A stretch of DNA of 64,000 nucleotides from Phyllobacterium bourgognense (GTDB taxonomy: Bacteria; Pseudomonadota; Alphaproteobacteria; Rhizobiales; Rhizobiaceae): the NCBI RefSeq assembly GCF_003337575.1, contig NZ_QPJM01000014.1, positions 62,001-126,000 of the forward strand, given 5' to 3'. Shown here piece after piece: positions 10,301 to 18,742 of the stretch. The notes beneath the pieces are model-generated. The model saw only the letters and a program-made list of their open reading frames with translations, was not told the origin of the DNA and searched no databases. Both the position numbers and the translations under genes were made by a program. Within the stretch, counting starts at the first letter, position 1; the number at the start of each line of letters is the position of its first letter.

Positions 10301-13300
10301 CATTGCTGTTGTTGAAGGCTGCTGTATCGAAGAAATCACGATATGCATTAGGAGCGGATACGCTCGTCGTCGTGGTGACATCACCGTGAAGATCCAGCGT
10401 TGGTGCAACCAGCGAGATATCCTGATCGGTAAAATCCAGGATCTCAACATTGCGGAGCGTGTCGGTGCCGTCGGTCGCAAGACCGCCGGTATGGGCCACC
10501 GTGATTGTTCCGTCGGTGTTGAAGTCGATATCGTACTCGGCCCGTGCGCCGGAGAAGATCGCCCGATCAACATCAGCAATGCCGTCGCTGTCGACGATGT
10601 TATCGGTAGAACTAAGTTCTTCCTCCGTAGTACTGTTCTTGATCGTTCGAATGATGCCCAGCTGGCCCGGATTGATCGAGCCGTTGAACATGCTGGCGGC
10701 GAGCGTCGTCATTGACTTGTGTATGGCGATCGGCGGGCCTGCGTGCTCGGTATCACCGGCGGCGTAGACGGCGATCTGGACGTCGAGATACTTGTCGCCG
10801 TCGATGATGTCGTCGCCGGCATTGCCAGTGATGGCATCGCTGCCGTCGCCGCCGAGGATGATGTCTCCACCATCAAAGGTCGTCACGCCGGCGCCGAGAA
10901 CCTCCTGCAGGCCCTGAATGAGCGCTATACCCTCTGCATCCAGCACGCTGCCGAGATAGCCCGTCGTGCCGCCTGCACTCAGTGGCGCGCGGTCCGCGGC
11001 CACGTCCTGTGTGCCCTTCAGTACGTCATTGAACCTCGTGCCGGAGAGTCCTTCCATCGATTCGTACTCGTCCAATGCCGCATTCTGCGGCAGGGTCGGT
11101 GCTTCGTCGAAAATGATCGGGATGGACAGGTCGGCGTTCACGCCGGTCAGGTTGTCCTTGTAGGTCGCCCAGTCGAAGCCGGACATGCCCACCATCTTGC
11201 CGCGGCCGGCGCTGCCGACCATGATGTCGTCGCCGCCCTCGCCGATATACTCGTCAAAGCCGCCGTCGCCGAGGAACACGTCGTTCCCGTCGATGCCGTC
11301 ATGGGCGAATACCTCGTCGAAGTTGTCGCCGGGGGCACCATCGAAGGTGCCCGTTTCAATCCAGTCGTCTCCTTCATTGCCGAGGATGCGTTCGGCATTC
11401 TTGTTGCCGTAGATGAAGTCGTTACCGGTTCCGGCGAAGACTTCCGAGCCTGCATCGGTGCCGAGGAAAATGAAGTCCTGGCCATCATTACCCATCACCA
11501 GGTCGAGACCTGGTCCGGCGTGGACCACGTCATTGCCCTTACCGGCTTTGATGTTGTCATCGCCGCCGGAGTCCTTGATGATGTCGTCGCCGTCCCCACC
11601 GTTGATGATGTCGTTGCCGAAGCCACCTTCCATGTTGTCATTGCCGCCATCGCCAAACAACGTGTCGTCGCCGATGCCTGCAATTATGACGTCTGCCAAG
11701 TCAGTGCCCCCGAGCACCACATGATTGTCGCCGGTGTAGCGCAGATAGTTCGTGTCAGGCCCGACCGTGCCCGGATTGTTGCGAATGACGAGCTGCGTGA
11801 GGATGCCACTGCCGATGGGGTCGAGACCACGATTGTCGGCGCTTTCATCGACCGCCGTGCCGGGGTCGTCCTGCAATATGCCGTCTAGACCTGCGTCCTC
11901 GCCAAGGTCAGGATTGTATTGCTTGGTTCGGTCAACCTCGAGGATGAGGCCCGGCGTCGAGAACACGTCCGAAGGCAGATGCGTCGCGTCGGTATTGCGC
12001 ATGATCATGGCGGCGAAGGAGTTGTTCTCCATCTCACCGAACAAATGCAGACCGTCAAGCCGTTGCAGGTAGTAGAAGCGGTCGCCGCTCTGCAGGTTCT
12101 CCATCTGCACTTCGAAGACGAAGTTGAAGGTCGAGCCAAGCATGCCGCCGAACGGCATGGTCTCTTCGGCCAGGCCGCCGATCCAGAGATCGACATTGTT
12201 GAGGCCACCGAGCGAGCCGCCCGCATAGGCGCCCGTGGCGTTGAGGAAGTCGAGCGCATCGGCGGGAACCAACATGCCACCGACTGACACGCCAGTGATG
12301 ATGGTCAGCGCTGCGTCGCGCTTCTCCTGGAGCGTGTCGGCGCCTGTAATCAACGCATGTGTGCCGTAGGAGGCGATGAAGTTGATGATCGAAGCTTCGT
12401 TCTTGAGATGGCCGGCGAAATCGACCCAGCTCTCATAGGGCTTGAGCAGGACATTTTGGTTGCTTGCCTCGTAGAATTCGGCGCGAGCGGCATTCAGCGA
12501 CGGTACGCCCGTATCACGGCCGCGTGCCAGGTTGATCGTCGCGAGGTCAAGCGGCAGGCCGAGCAGGTTGTTGCGCAACGCGCTGGTGACGAACTCGTCG
12601 ATCTGGTTGCCGACCTGGCGAGTCATACCGCGGATAATCGCTCCGGCGGCAATATCGTCGGTGACCGCATGATTGACACCGTCGAACGCCGTCGGATTGA
12701 GGAAACCCTGGATCAGGCTGATGTGATCAGCCGTGAAGGTCGGGTCGAACTTGTCGATCGATTCGGTCAGCATCGAGTGGCCGAAGCGGTAGACCACATG
12801 GGCGAACTCGGCCACGATCGATGGATTCAGCGTGGTGTCGAAGCCGTCCGGGACCAGGAAGACGTTGATATTGGGCTGGATCTTACGGGCGAATTCTTCG
12901 AACACGAGATGCTGGTACTGCATCTCGGTGCCAAACTTGGCAGCCTGGAACAGGCGTTCGCCATCCCAGATGAGGCCATCTGCTGTGGCGGGAACCGTGG
13001 TCACATCATCGATGAGCCACTCATTCAGGAAGGCTACGGCCTCGGCTTCCGACCCGCCGCCATCAAGAATCGCCTGGGCGTCGGCAAGGGTGACTTCCTT
13101 GGTGTGCTCTACGAGCCGGTTGTGCTCGGCATGGAAGACATGGTGGACGGCGGTCAGGCCGATGTTCTCGTTGACGCGGCCGTCGCCGGCGATGAAGTGC
13201 GCATCGAGCAGTTCGTTGTCATAGACGCCGGGCGCGTTGCCCGGATTGTCCAGCCCGATCGTGATGTCGCCATCGGCAACGCCGCCAGGAACAGCATTAT

Positions 13301-14735
13301 GCGCAATGTCGGCGAGGAAGGCGTGGTTCGTGCGGATGGCGGCTGCTAGGCTAACCGGAGCGGCCGGCGTACCCGAGATCACGACGTCATCCGCGGTATT
13401 CGGAATTCCGTCGGGGCCGATACCGGTGATCACCTGGGCGAAGCCCGTTGTCGGATCGGGAATGAAGTTGCCGTATTGATCGGTCCTGAGCAGCGGAACC
13501 TTACCCACGTCGTCGTCGGTCAGCAGGATGCCGAGCATATCCCGGGCCTGGACCTTGAGTTCGGCCCAGGTGGCCATGCCGCCATTGCCGCCCTCGATCA
13601 ACTTGCCGGTCGCCGCTGGCCGGCCATCGCCGTCGAGCTCGTACTGCCGTATGAACACCTGATGCGAGGAATGCGACGTATAGGTCTGGTTCTGGTCGAC
13701 ATAGGAGGTGGTGGTATTGACGGGACGGCCGTCGTCCAGACTTTCGTCCACGCCGACAGTCAGGGGATTGTCACCCAGGACGCCATCGGCGCCGGGTGAA
13801 GTCGTGGCGCGCGTCAAAACCATGAAGTTCAGGGCGCCAGGCGCGGTGCTGTAGAGCGGATCATCCGGCTGCAGCGGGATCATCACGGCGCCGTTGCCGC
13901 CTTTGTTGACGAGGTCGAGGCCGTGATCGAAGAACTGGCCGAACAGTGTGAACCAGGAGTTGAACGGAGCCGACAGGCCCTCGTCCGGCGCAATGTTGGG
14001 GAGGTGGACGTTGGCGCCGTCCAATTCGATGCCATTGGCTGCGAGTAACGCGTAAAGCCCGCCGGGGACGCCGGCTGCGGCATCGAGAGCGCCCTGTGCT
14101 GCGGTGAGGGCCAGTGCAGCGTTGGCGGCCGCTGTCTGAAGTGCAGCATTGCCTGGGCTGGCCGCTGCTGCGGCTGCGGCGGCTGCCTCAACGCGCTGGG
14201 CATCGGCCACGGCCCTGAATTCGTCTTGGAGGGGAGAATAGGCAGCCGAGATCGAAGCGGTGATCAGCATGCCCGGGTCTTCGACGCCGGCGCGCTGCAG
14301 CGCCGTCAGGATCGCCGCAGGATTGCCGAGCGTCTGGTCGACTATCAGATTGGAGATCGTACGAACTTCAGGATCGATGACGTCGCCCGGATCGGCAAAC
14401 GTTCCCGGACCATCCACGTCGTTGCCGGGGGTGTAGGTGATCGGAATAGGTCCAGATGGTCCCGCGCCATCAGGATCGACCATAATGGTCCGGTATTGCG
14501 GAGCGAGCAGCTCGAGGAACTCCTGGTCGGCGGCGCCCCACTGTTCTTGACCGGGCAAGAGATGGTTGTAGCTGCCATCAACGGTCCGCAGGCCCCAGGC
14601 CAGATTATAGGTAGGGATGAGCCCGGGACCCGAGCCCGTATCCGGCCCGAACAAGGGCTGCCCGGCGGCGTGCGCCTCCGCGATCTTGATTTGCGTCAGG
14701 ATGAAATCGAGATCAGAACGAATATAGGTTACCAT
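7398..14735 (-). CDS. Giant secreted haem peroxidase with RTX and cadherin-like modules
   Basis: A 2445-residue protein starting at MVTYIRSDL, where GGGAG lies seven bases upstream; a longer ATG start 15 codons earlier has no such site. Residues about 255-905 are an animal-type haem peroxidase. GQFFDH supplies the distal glutamine (267), haem-linking aspartate (270) and distal histidine (271). GRVNEN supplies the catalytic arginine (520) and haem-linking glutamate (523). RFGHS holds the proximal histidine (653). Next come RTX repeats (about 1005-1135), a beta-sandwich region (1465-1630), cadherin-like modules (1655-1865), a second short RTX block, a Pro/Asp linker and a third RTX block (about 2155-2355). 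The C-terminus resembles serralysin-type export domains and ends in LTNSDFHL, a typical uncleaved type I signal. There is no Sec signal peptide. Probably exported by the adjacent transporter. Confidence 0.92.
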   Translation of the reverse strand: MVTYIRSDLDFILTQIKIAEAHAAGQPLFGPDTGSGPGLIPTYNLAWGLRTVDGSYNHLLPGQEQWGAADQEFLELLAPQYRTIMVDPDGAGPSGPIPITYTPGNDVDGPGTFADPGDVIDPEVRTISNLIVDQTLGNPAAILTALQRAGVEDPGMLITASISAAYSPLQDEFRAVADAQRVEAAAAAAAAASPGNAALQTAAANAALALTAAQGALDAAAGVPGGLYALLAANGIELDGANVHLPNIAPDEGLSAPFNSWFTLFGQFFDHGLDLVNKGGNGAVMIPLQPDDPLYSTAPGALNFMVLTRATTSPGADGVLGDNPLTVGVDESLDDGRPVNTTTSYVDQNQTYTSHSSHQVFIRQYELDGDGRPAATGKLIEGGNGGMATWAELKVQARDMLGILLTDDDVGKVPLLRTDQYGNFIPDPTTGFAQVITGIGPDGIPNTADDVVISGTPAAPVSLAAAIRTNHAFLADIAHNAVPGGVADGDITIGLDNPGNAPGVYDNELLDAHFIAGDGRVNENIGLTAVHHVFHAEHNRLVEHTKEVTLADAQAILDGGGSEAEAVAFLNEWLIDDVTTVPATADGLIWDGERLFQAAKFGTEMQYQHLVFEEFARKIQPNINVFLVPDGFDTTLNPSIVAEFAHVVYRFGHSMLTESIDKFDPTFTADHISLIQGFLNPTAFDGVNHAVTDDIAAGAIIRGMTRQVGNQIDEFVTSALRNNLLGLPLDLATINLARGRDTGVPSLNAARAEFYEASNQNVLLKPYESWVDFAGHLKNEASIINFIASYGTHALITGADTLQEKRDAALTIITGVSVGGMLVPADALDFLNATGAYAGGSLGGLNNVDLWIGGLAEETMPFGGMLGSTFNFVFEVQMENLQSGDRFYYLQRLDGLHLFGEMENNSFAAMIMRNTDATHLPSDVFSTPGLILEVDRTKQYNPDLGEDAGLDGILQDDPGTAVDESADNRGLDPIGSGILTQLVIRNNPGTVGPDTNYLRYTGDNHVVLGGTDLADVIIAGIGDDTLFGDGGNDNMEGGFGNDIINGGDGDDIIKDSGGDDNIKAGKGNDVVHAGPGLDLVMGNDGQDFIFLGTDAGSEVFAGTGNDFIYGNKNAERILGNEGDDWIETGTFDGAPGDNFDEVFAHDGIDGNDVFLGDGGFDEYIGEGGDDIMVGSAGRGKMVGMSGFDWATYKDNLTGVNADLSIPIIFDEAPTLPQNAALDEYESMEGLSGTRFNDVLKGTQDVAADRAPLSAGGTTGYLGSVLDAEGIALIQGLQEVLGAGVTTFDGGDIILGGDGSDAITGNAGDDIIDGDKYLDVQIAVYAAGDTEHAGPPIAIHKSMTTLAASMFNGSINPGQLGIIRTIKNSTTEEELSSTDNIVDSDGIADVDRAIFSGARAEYDIDFNTDGTITVAHTGGLATDGTDTLRNVEILDFTDQDISLVAPTLDLHGDVTTTTSVSAPNAYRDFFDTAAFNNSNGTVGWTGTPWVEANDSGGVTAGQIQIDAGDSNELRFVGGAASDGASITRTVNLSGLTTATLSFDYDRFNNGNSIDAGETIEVQFSASGSFAPGNFTVLQTIGSNSGNPFTGAGSSNLNLNLTGAGANSAIRFVSSAISTAGEEVRINNFNIATTTSTTTTVPGTPGNNYQTTYNENGLGVGIASGVLITDDGTTLASARVVLTNASAGDVLSVLGLLPGGIAASVDTSVAGQITLNLSGTTTIANYRTAIQQVRYANSSDNPTPGARTLQVTVNDGLLNSNVATATVTVTATNDAPVGNNDTVITNVAANTAFSISQAALLANDTDPEGSPVTITAVNSPNGLNAATLGATTVTVSDGVTPGGSFNYVASDGTLTDPTTTVNVTRVVGTINGGAGSEIIVGDLNGTTINGGGGNDNINAGDGGDTISGGTGDDIILAGTGNDTIIWNAAGATDGFDMVNGEAGGIDTFIVNGVVGTAETFRIYARAEAILAGIAVSGANTEIVITRTVGLTTTIIAELDNIEEISVNTLNTTANNGNNPNTPDGGVNNGDTIQVIGNFNAPFTSLNFNTITIDGNTGDDTVDISALSSAHRIVFKSNGGNDTIIGTLRPQDVVELPNGATVADYEVTIEDGVTTMTSAEHTITFTAPDGMPQIGGDPVDDDDDVPAPGSDSPGAPVVGTANADVLLGTVNGETIIALGGSDTVMGGAGVDVIRGDEGDDFISAQDGNDMAFGGAGSDDVLGGAGNDMLYGDAGSDRIFGDAGNDLINTGSGNDTAHGGDGNDMFVAEASDGNDNYYGDAGGDTLDMAAITANLTVDLGTGFAGRGSASSSQSGNDTLWNVENVVTGSGNDTITASSAVNVIDGGAGNDTFRFLSAGDADGDTIAGFQPGDKLDLGGIDANGGAGGNQSFTLVAGSTLSGAAQLVVTHETREDGEYTIVQGSVDGDSGAELRLSIKGNHDLTNSDFHL
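7671..8270 (-). repeat. C-terminal RTX repeat block of the peroxidase gene
   Basis: Encodes about a dozen GGxGxDxux nonapeptides, then a DTLDM/VENV module and the DGGAGNDTF unit just before the C-terminal secretion domain. A third, shorter block lies around 8946-9140. Confidence 0.8.
11331..11720 (-). repeat. RTX repeat block 1 of the peroxidase gene
   Basis: Encodes tandem GGxGxDxux nonapeptides immediately after the peroxidase domain (for example GIGDDTLFGDGGNDNMEGG). These form calcium-dependent beta-rolls in this protein class. Confidence 0.8.
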
Positions 14736-14793
14736 TTTACTCTCCCTTTGGACCCACACGAGAATCGCCGTCTGCGGCAATTGATTCAGGTTA

Positions 14794-14870
14794 CGTCTGT
14801 GGTTTCAGACGCAATTTACTTTGTCCCGTAACTTGGTTTCTCTTGACCGCTCCCGGAACAAAGGGACAAA
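14794..14870. promoter_or_regulatory. Two inverted repeats in the peroxidase/kinase divergent spacer
   Basis: The 256-base spacer between the peroxidase start and the kinase start holds two clean inverted repeats. CGTCTG-N6-CAGACG lies at 14794-14811. TTTGTCCC at 14820-14827 pairs with GGGACAAA at 14863-14870 across 35 bases. Both lie 59-135 bases upstream of the peroxidase start codon. They could be sites for the neighbouring response regulator or another factor; that role is inference from position only. Confidence 0.4.
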
Positions 14871-14991
14871 CTGGTTCAAAATAACTTCGACACGAGTTTC
14901 GATGGTCGGATAATGTAAGGGGGGAGGCGAACTTGATAGTTCGGAAGGTCCAGTCAAATACACAGACTTTCGTCGGCGGAAAGGTGGGACT

Positions 14992-16452
14992 TTGGGCCCG
15001 CGCCAAAATGTGACCTATGGCCCTAAGGATGAAGGTAGTCCTTCAAAATCCAACACCCTGTTCCGATATTGGCACAGCCTGGGTTTGACAGCACAATTCC
15101 TTATTGTGGCGGCGCTCATCGTCTGTGGGTCAATGGCAATATTGGGTGAATGGCTGAGTTCGCAGATCGCCGCGAGCCAGCTTCGAAGCCGCGCAGAAGC
15201 TGGCGCTCTCTACGTAGAAGGCTTTCTGGCTCGCCACGTGGAAGAGGGGCCCGATGGATTATATGTAGCCGCAGATCGTCAAAAGGAACTCGATGATTTG
15301 CTGATCGGGACGGAGCTGGCCAAGCGTGTCGAAGGTTTCAGGATCTGGCGTCAGGACGGCACCATTATCTACAGCACAGACAAATCGCTTGTGGGAAAGC
15401 GGCTTCCATCGGCCGACATCGACAAGGCGTTTGCCGGGACAGTCGTCTCGCAACTCGAAGTTGGACACAATGATGCGGGAGATATAGAGCACAACGATGG
15501 TCGCTCGTTGATCGAGATCTACGCTCCCATTTATCGCACGGGCTCACGCGAGGTGATTGCAGTGGGGGAACTCTATGAAGAAGCTGAAGAGTTTATTGTT
15601 CAGCGCAACCGGGCTCAGCGCCATACCTGGGCTATTGTCGGTGCGACAACCCTTGCAATCATGGGTCTGCTTTTTCTCATTGTCAGGCGCGCGAGCAATA
15701 TCATCGAAAGCCAGCGAGTAACGCTGAAGTCCCAGTTGGCGAATGCGCAGGCATTGGCTGAACAGAACACAAAACTTCGAAAGGCTGCCGACCACGCCCG
15801 TATGGACGCGACCAAATCCAATGAGACGCTGCTCAACCGCATTGGCTCTGATCTGCACGACGGACCGGTTCAACTGCTCAGTCTTTTGATCCTCAGGCTT
15901 GGAGGCAGTTCTTCTGGCCCAGCGAAAGGTTCGGATTTGCCGAAAAGTACCGCCCAGGAACTTCATCCCTCACGGCTGGCGAGCCAAGTGCTTGGGGAGC
16001 TGCGCGAACTCTCTACGGGACTTGTTCTGCCAGAGATCGAGAATATGTCGCTCGAAGCGGCGCTTCGTGTTGCCGTGGAACGTCACGAGTATACGACCGG
16101 TTCAGTCGTCAGCGCCAGTTACGTTGCCCTGCCTGAAAACGTCGCGCATCCATTGAAGATTTGCCTTTACCGTGTTGTTCAGGAGGGGCTGAATAACGCG
16201 TTCCGGCATGCTGGGGCACGTGAACAGCGTGTAACTGCTTCGGCCGAGGACAATGTAATTACCGTTATTGTCAGTGATGCGGGCCCAAGTGCAATACAAG
16301 ATATCAAAACAACAGGACGCAGACATCCTCTGGGGCTTCAGGGTATTCGTAACCGCGTGGAAGCATTTGGTGGCTCGGTTCAGATCGAGCGGCACCGCGA
16401 AAAGGGCACGCAGTTGATCGTATCTGTCCCACTGGAAAGCAACTCAGCCTAA
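14992..16452 (+). CDS. Membrane sensor histidine kinase, NarX/UhpB (HisKA_3) type
   Basis: A 486-residue two-component sensor. TM1 is about residues 33-52, an extracytoplasmic sensor region spans about 53-208, and TM2 is about 211-231. A coiled-coil linker leads to the H-box GSDLHDGPVQLL with His289 as phosphoacceptor, typical of kinases that pair with NarL-type regulators. The ATPase domain has the N-box EGLNNAFRHAG and the G-box GLQGIRNRVEAFGG. I accept a TTG start because GGTGGGA lies just upstream and no in-frame ATG precedes the first membrane segment. It is divergent from the peroxidase gene and tail-to-tail with the response regulator, with 7 bases between stops. The stimulus is unknown. 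Confidence 0.9.
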   Translation: MGPRQNVTYGPKDEGSPSKSNTLFRYWHSLGLTAQFLIVAALIVCGSMAILGEWLSSQIAASQLRSRAEAGALYVEGFLARHVEEGPDGLYVAADRQKELDDLLIGTELAKRVEGFRIWRQDGTIIYSTDKSLVGKRLPSADIDKAFAGTVVSQLEVGHNDAGDIEHNDGRSLIEIYAPIYRTGSREVIAVGELYEEAEEFIVQRNRAQRHTWAIVGATTLAIMGLLFLIVRRASNIIESQRVTLKSQLANAQALAEQNTKLRKAADHARMDATKSNETLLNRIGSDLHDGPVQLLSLLILRLGGSSSGPAKGSDLPKSTAQELHPSRLASQVLGELRELSTGLVLPEIENMSLEAALRVAVERHEYTTGSVVSASYVALPENVAHPLKICLYRVVQEGLNNAFRHAGAREQRVTASAEDNVITVIVSDAGPSAIQDIKTTGRRHPLGLQGIRNRVEAFGGSVQIERHREKGTQLIVSVPLESNSA

Positions 16453-16459
16453 AAACGTT

Positions 16460-17128
16460 CTAGTGGCGCGACATTGGTTCCCTTTGGCCGCCGACCTCGA
16501 GCTTCTGGGCGGCAATGAGGACTTCGAGCCGATTTCGGGCGTGCAGTTTCTGCATCAGAATTGTCATGTAGTTCTTGACAGTCTTCTCTCCGATGCCCAG
16601 CCCAACCGCAATTTCGCGATTTGTAAACCCTCGCAGCAGTAGGCGAACGATCTGCTCCTCACGTATGCTCAACTTGATGGGACCCGCAGACATCCGCCGC
16701 AAAGAAGCAATTCTCAAGGCCTCGACGACCTTGCAGGCAAAACTTGGAGTGATGTAGGTTTCGCCACTATGGGCCGCCCTTACTCCTTGAATGAGTTCTT
16801 CGGCGCTGCTGCCTTTCAAGATATAGCCACTGGCACCAGCATTGAGTGCCCGCACTGCATAGTCGCTTGCAGTCATGGCGGTAAACGCCACCACTTTCGT
16901 GCCGCCCGATTTCGTGACGATTTCGGTAATTACTTCAAAGACGTTGCCGGGCATGAACAGGTCGAGGACCATAACGTCCGGACGAAGCTTTCTGTTTATT
17001 TGAAGAGCATCATCGGCAGTCGTTCCCTTGGCGACGACCTTGAAATCGTCGTTTACTTCAAAGAGGTTGACCACGCCCGCCAGCAAAAGCGGATGATCGT
17101 CGACCAACGCGATCGATATTGAACCCAT
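16460..17128 (-). CDS. NarL/LuxR-type response regulator
   Basis: A 222-residue regulator. The receiver domain has the acidic pair Asp10-Asp11, phosphoacceptor Asp56 (VLDLFMPG), Thr83 and Lys105 (YILKGSS), all canonical. The C-terminal LuxR-type helix-turn-helix reads LSIREEQIVRLLLRGFTNRE followed by KTVKNYM. The start at MGSISIALVDD has GAGGG eight bases upstream; the longer frame beginning six codons earlier has poor spacing. It probably receives phosphate from the convergent HisKA_3 kinase, since these two classes pair. Targets are unknown. The spacer upstream of the peroxidase gene and its own 149-base upstream spacer are the obvious candidates. Confidence 0.9.
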   Translation of the reverse strand: MGSISIALVDDHPLLLAGVVNLFEVNDDFKVVAKGTTADDALQINRKLRPDVMVLDLFMPGNVFEVITEIVTKSGGTKVVAFTAMTASDYAVRALNAGASGYILKGSSAEELIQGVRAAHSGETYITPSFACKVVEALRIASLRRMSAGPIKLSIREEQIVRLLLRGFTNREIAVGLGIGEKTVKNYMTILMQKLHARNRLEVLIAAQKLEVGGQREPMSRH

Positions 17129-17277
17129 GATTAATGCCCTCACCATGCCTTTGCGGCTTTTGTGGCTATATTAGGCACTTATTTGGCTGTTCTGTCCTTA
17201 AACAATTGGGACTAACCAAAATCGATTGCCTGAAAGCATTGAAATAGTCCGATGGCAAGCAGCTATGAGCATCCGGT

Positions 17278-18687
17278 TCAGGGAATCGTAAAGATACTGA
17301 TTTGATCCGTGATGCCGCGAAGAGTAACGGTTTGCGACATCGGCTTGAGACCACGATCCGTGAGGACATGGGAAACACGCGGATCGTTGAGAACCGAACC
17401 AGTGGCGAATATCTCGTGCGACGTCGCAAGGTGCTGCACCCGCGAAGCAATGTTAACAGTTTGCCCGAAATAATCCTGACGCTCGTTGAGGCTGACAGCT
17501 ATGCACGGCCCTTCGTGAATACCGATTTTCAAGAGCAGGTCTTCGCTGTCACGTTCCTTGTTTAGTCGCAGCATGGCATCGCGCATCCGCATCGCCGCCA
17601 CCAATGCCCGGTCGGGTGTTGGAAAGGTCGCCATTACGGCGTCGCCGATCGTCTTTACAACAGCACCTGCCTCTGCGCCGACAATCTCGTTGAGTACGCC
17701 AAAATGGGCCTTCACAAGATCGAAGGCAGCCAGGTCACCCACCCTCTCATAGAGCTCGGTCGAACCGCGAAGATCCGTGAAAAGGAACGTGAGACTGGTA
17801 ATCCGCAGCTTCTGGTCGACGTCGATAGTATCGGTGCGGTAGATATCGCGGAATGTCTGATTGGAAAGTAGAGACTTGGCGGTAAGGAAGGGGCGGCGTT
17901 TGCCCAGCATTGTGTGAAGAGCATCATTGGCCAGGCACACTGATGGAAGCGTGCGAACGTCGGTATGATTCTCGACTGATATCCGCAAGGGGCCCGGCCG
18001 CAAGGTGATGGTCTCGCTGTGACGATGCGCGCGGTCAAATACCAGCGATACGGTCTGCCGCTCTTTGGTCGGCTCGCCCGTCAAGTCCAAGAATTGAGCG
18101 GCGTGGGTTACCGGTTCAAAGACGATAATGAAAGCTCGTGGCAAATGCAGCGATATAACCGCCTTTTCTCCGGGGGGCAGTTCAAGCGACTCAACAATGA
18201 ACTCGTCGACTTTTTCCTCAAAATCGTCGTCCGGTAAATCGACTCCCGAGCCCCAATACACCTGCCGGAAATATTCTACCGCGGGCAGTTGGTGGGGATT
18301 GTGGGCCCCGATATGGCGTATACGCGGCGTTACGGTGAAGGTAACTTCTACCATTTCGTCGAGCGTCGGCTCATAGCCTGCAGCACAGAGCGCGCAGGTG
18401 TATTCATCGCTTTGAACGGTCTTGAGCGAGGTATTCGCATCAAGAACGCCACCGCAGCCAGGGCAAAGAACATTCCACGACATTTCGAACAGGCCGAGAT
18501 GCGATGCCTGCAGGAAGGCGCTGATCGTCTGCTCTTCGTCAAGTTGTTCGCTGGCTGCGAAGGCCAGCGCATTGATGCGGGTCAGCTTGCGATCCGGCGC
18601 TTCGCGCACGAGCCGTTCCAGTGCATCGACAACGCGGGGCGTGGCCGATTGACGGAGCATTGCGAATAAAGGCTGAGCTTCACTCAT
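17278..18687 (-). CDS. Class III adenylate/guanylate cyclase with DUF5939-type N-terminus
   Basis: A 469-residue soluble protein. The N-terminal region (about 1-260), which I assign to DUF5939 from memory, contains a four-cysteine zinc-ribbon-like motif (Cys75, Cys78, Cys98, Cys101). The C-terminal class III catalytic domain (about 295-465) retains both metal-binding aspartates (Asp305 in FTDLRGST, Asp349 in TIGDA), substrate Lys345, and the transition-state pair Asn412 and Arg416. The second substrate-specifying position is Thr410 (FGQTVN) rather than Asp, as in class IIIb enzymes, some of which respond to bicarbonate. Activity is therefore likely, with cAMP as the expected product. The start ATG has no Shine-Dalgarno sequence and lies 13 bases from a perfect palindrome. 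Confidence 0.87.
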   Translation of the reverse strand: MSEAQPLFAMLRQSATPRVVDALERLVREAPDRKLTRINALAFAASEQLDEEQTISAFLQASHLGLFEMSWNVLCPGCGGVLDANTSLKTVQSDEYTCALCAAGYEPTLDEMVEVTFTVTPRIRHIGAHNPHQLPAVEYFRQVYWGSGVDLPDDDFEEKVDEFIVESLELPPGEKAVISLHLPRAFIIVFEPVTHAAQFLDLTGEPTKERQTVSLVFDRAHRHSETITLRPGPLRISVENHTDVRTLPSVCLANDALHTMLGKRRPFLTAKSLLSNQTFRDIYRTDTIDVDQKLRITSLTFLFTDLRGSTELYERVGDLAAFDLVKAHFGVLNEIVGAEAGAVVKTIGDAVMATFPTPDRALVAAMRMRDAMLRLNKERDSEDLLLKIGIHEGPCIAVSLNERQDYFGQTVNIASRVQHLATSHEIFATGSVLNDPRVSHVLTDRGLKPMSQTVTLRGITDQISIFTIP

Positions 18688-18694
18688 AGAAAGT

Positions 18695-18714
18695 ATTCTA
18701 CACCGAAATCGGTG
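18695..18714 (-). promoter_or_regulatory. Palindrome and -10-like hexamer upstream of the cyclase
   Basis: CACCGA-AA-TCGGTG (18701-18714) is a perfect 14-base palindrome between the tRNA and the cyclase start. On the minus strand it is followed directly by TAGAAT (18700-18695), a -10-like hexamer about 7 bases before the ATG. It could be an operator, or the stem could end the tRNA transcript. Confidence 0.35.
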
Positions 18715-18742
18715 AGCGGACAGCGAATTCGTGGGGAAGTTA

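Noticed and set aside
10719-11888. 389-codon plus-strand frame opposite the peroxidase gene
   Set aside because: Antisense to RTX-coding DNA. The periodicity explains its openness and it has no recognisable domain.
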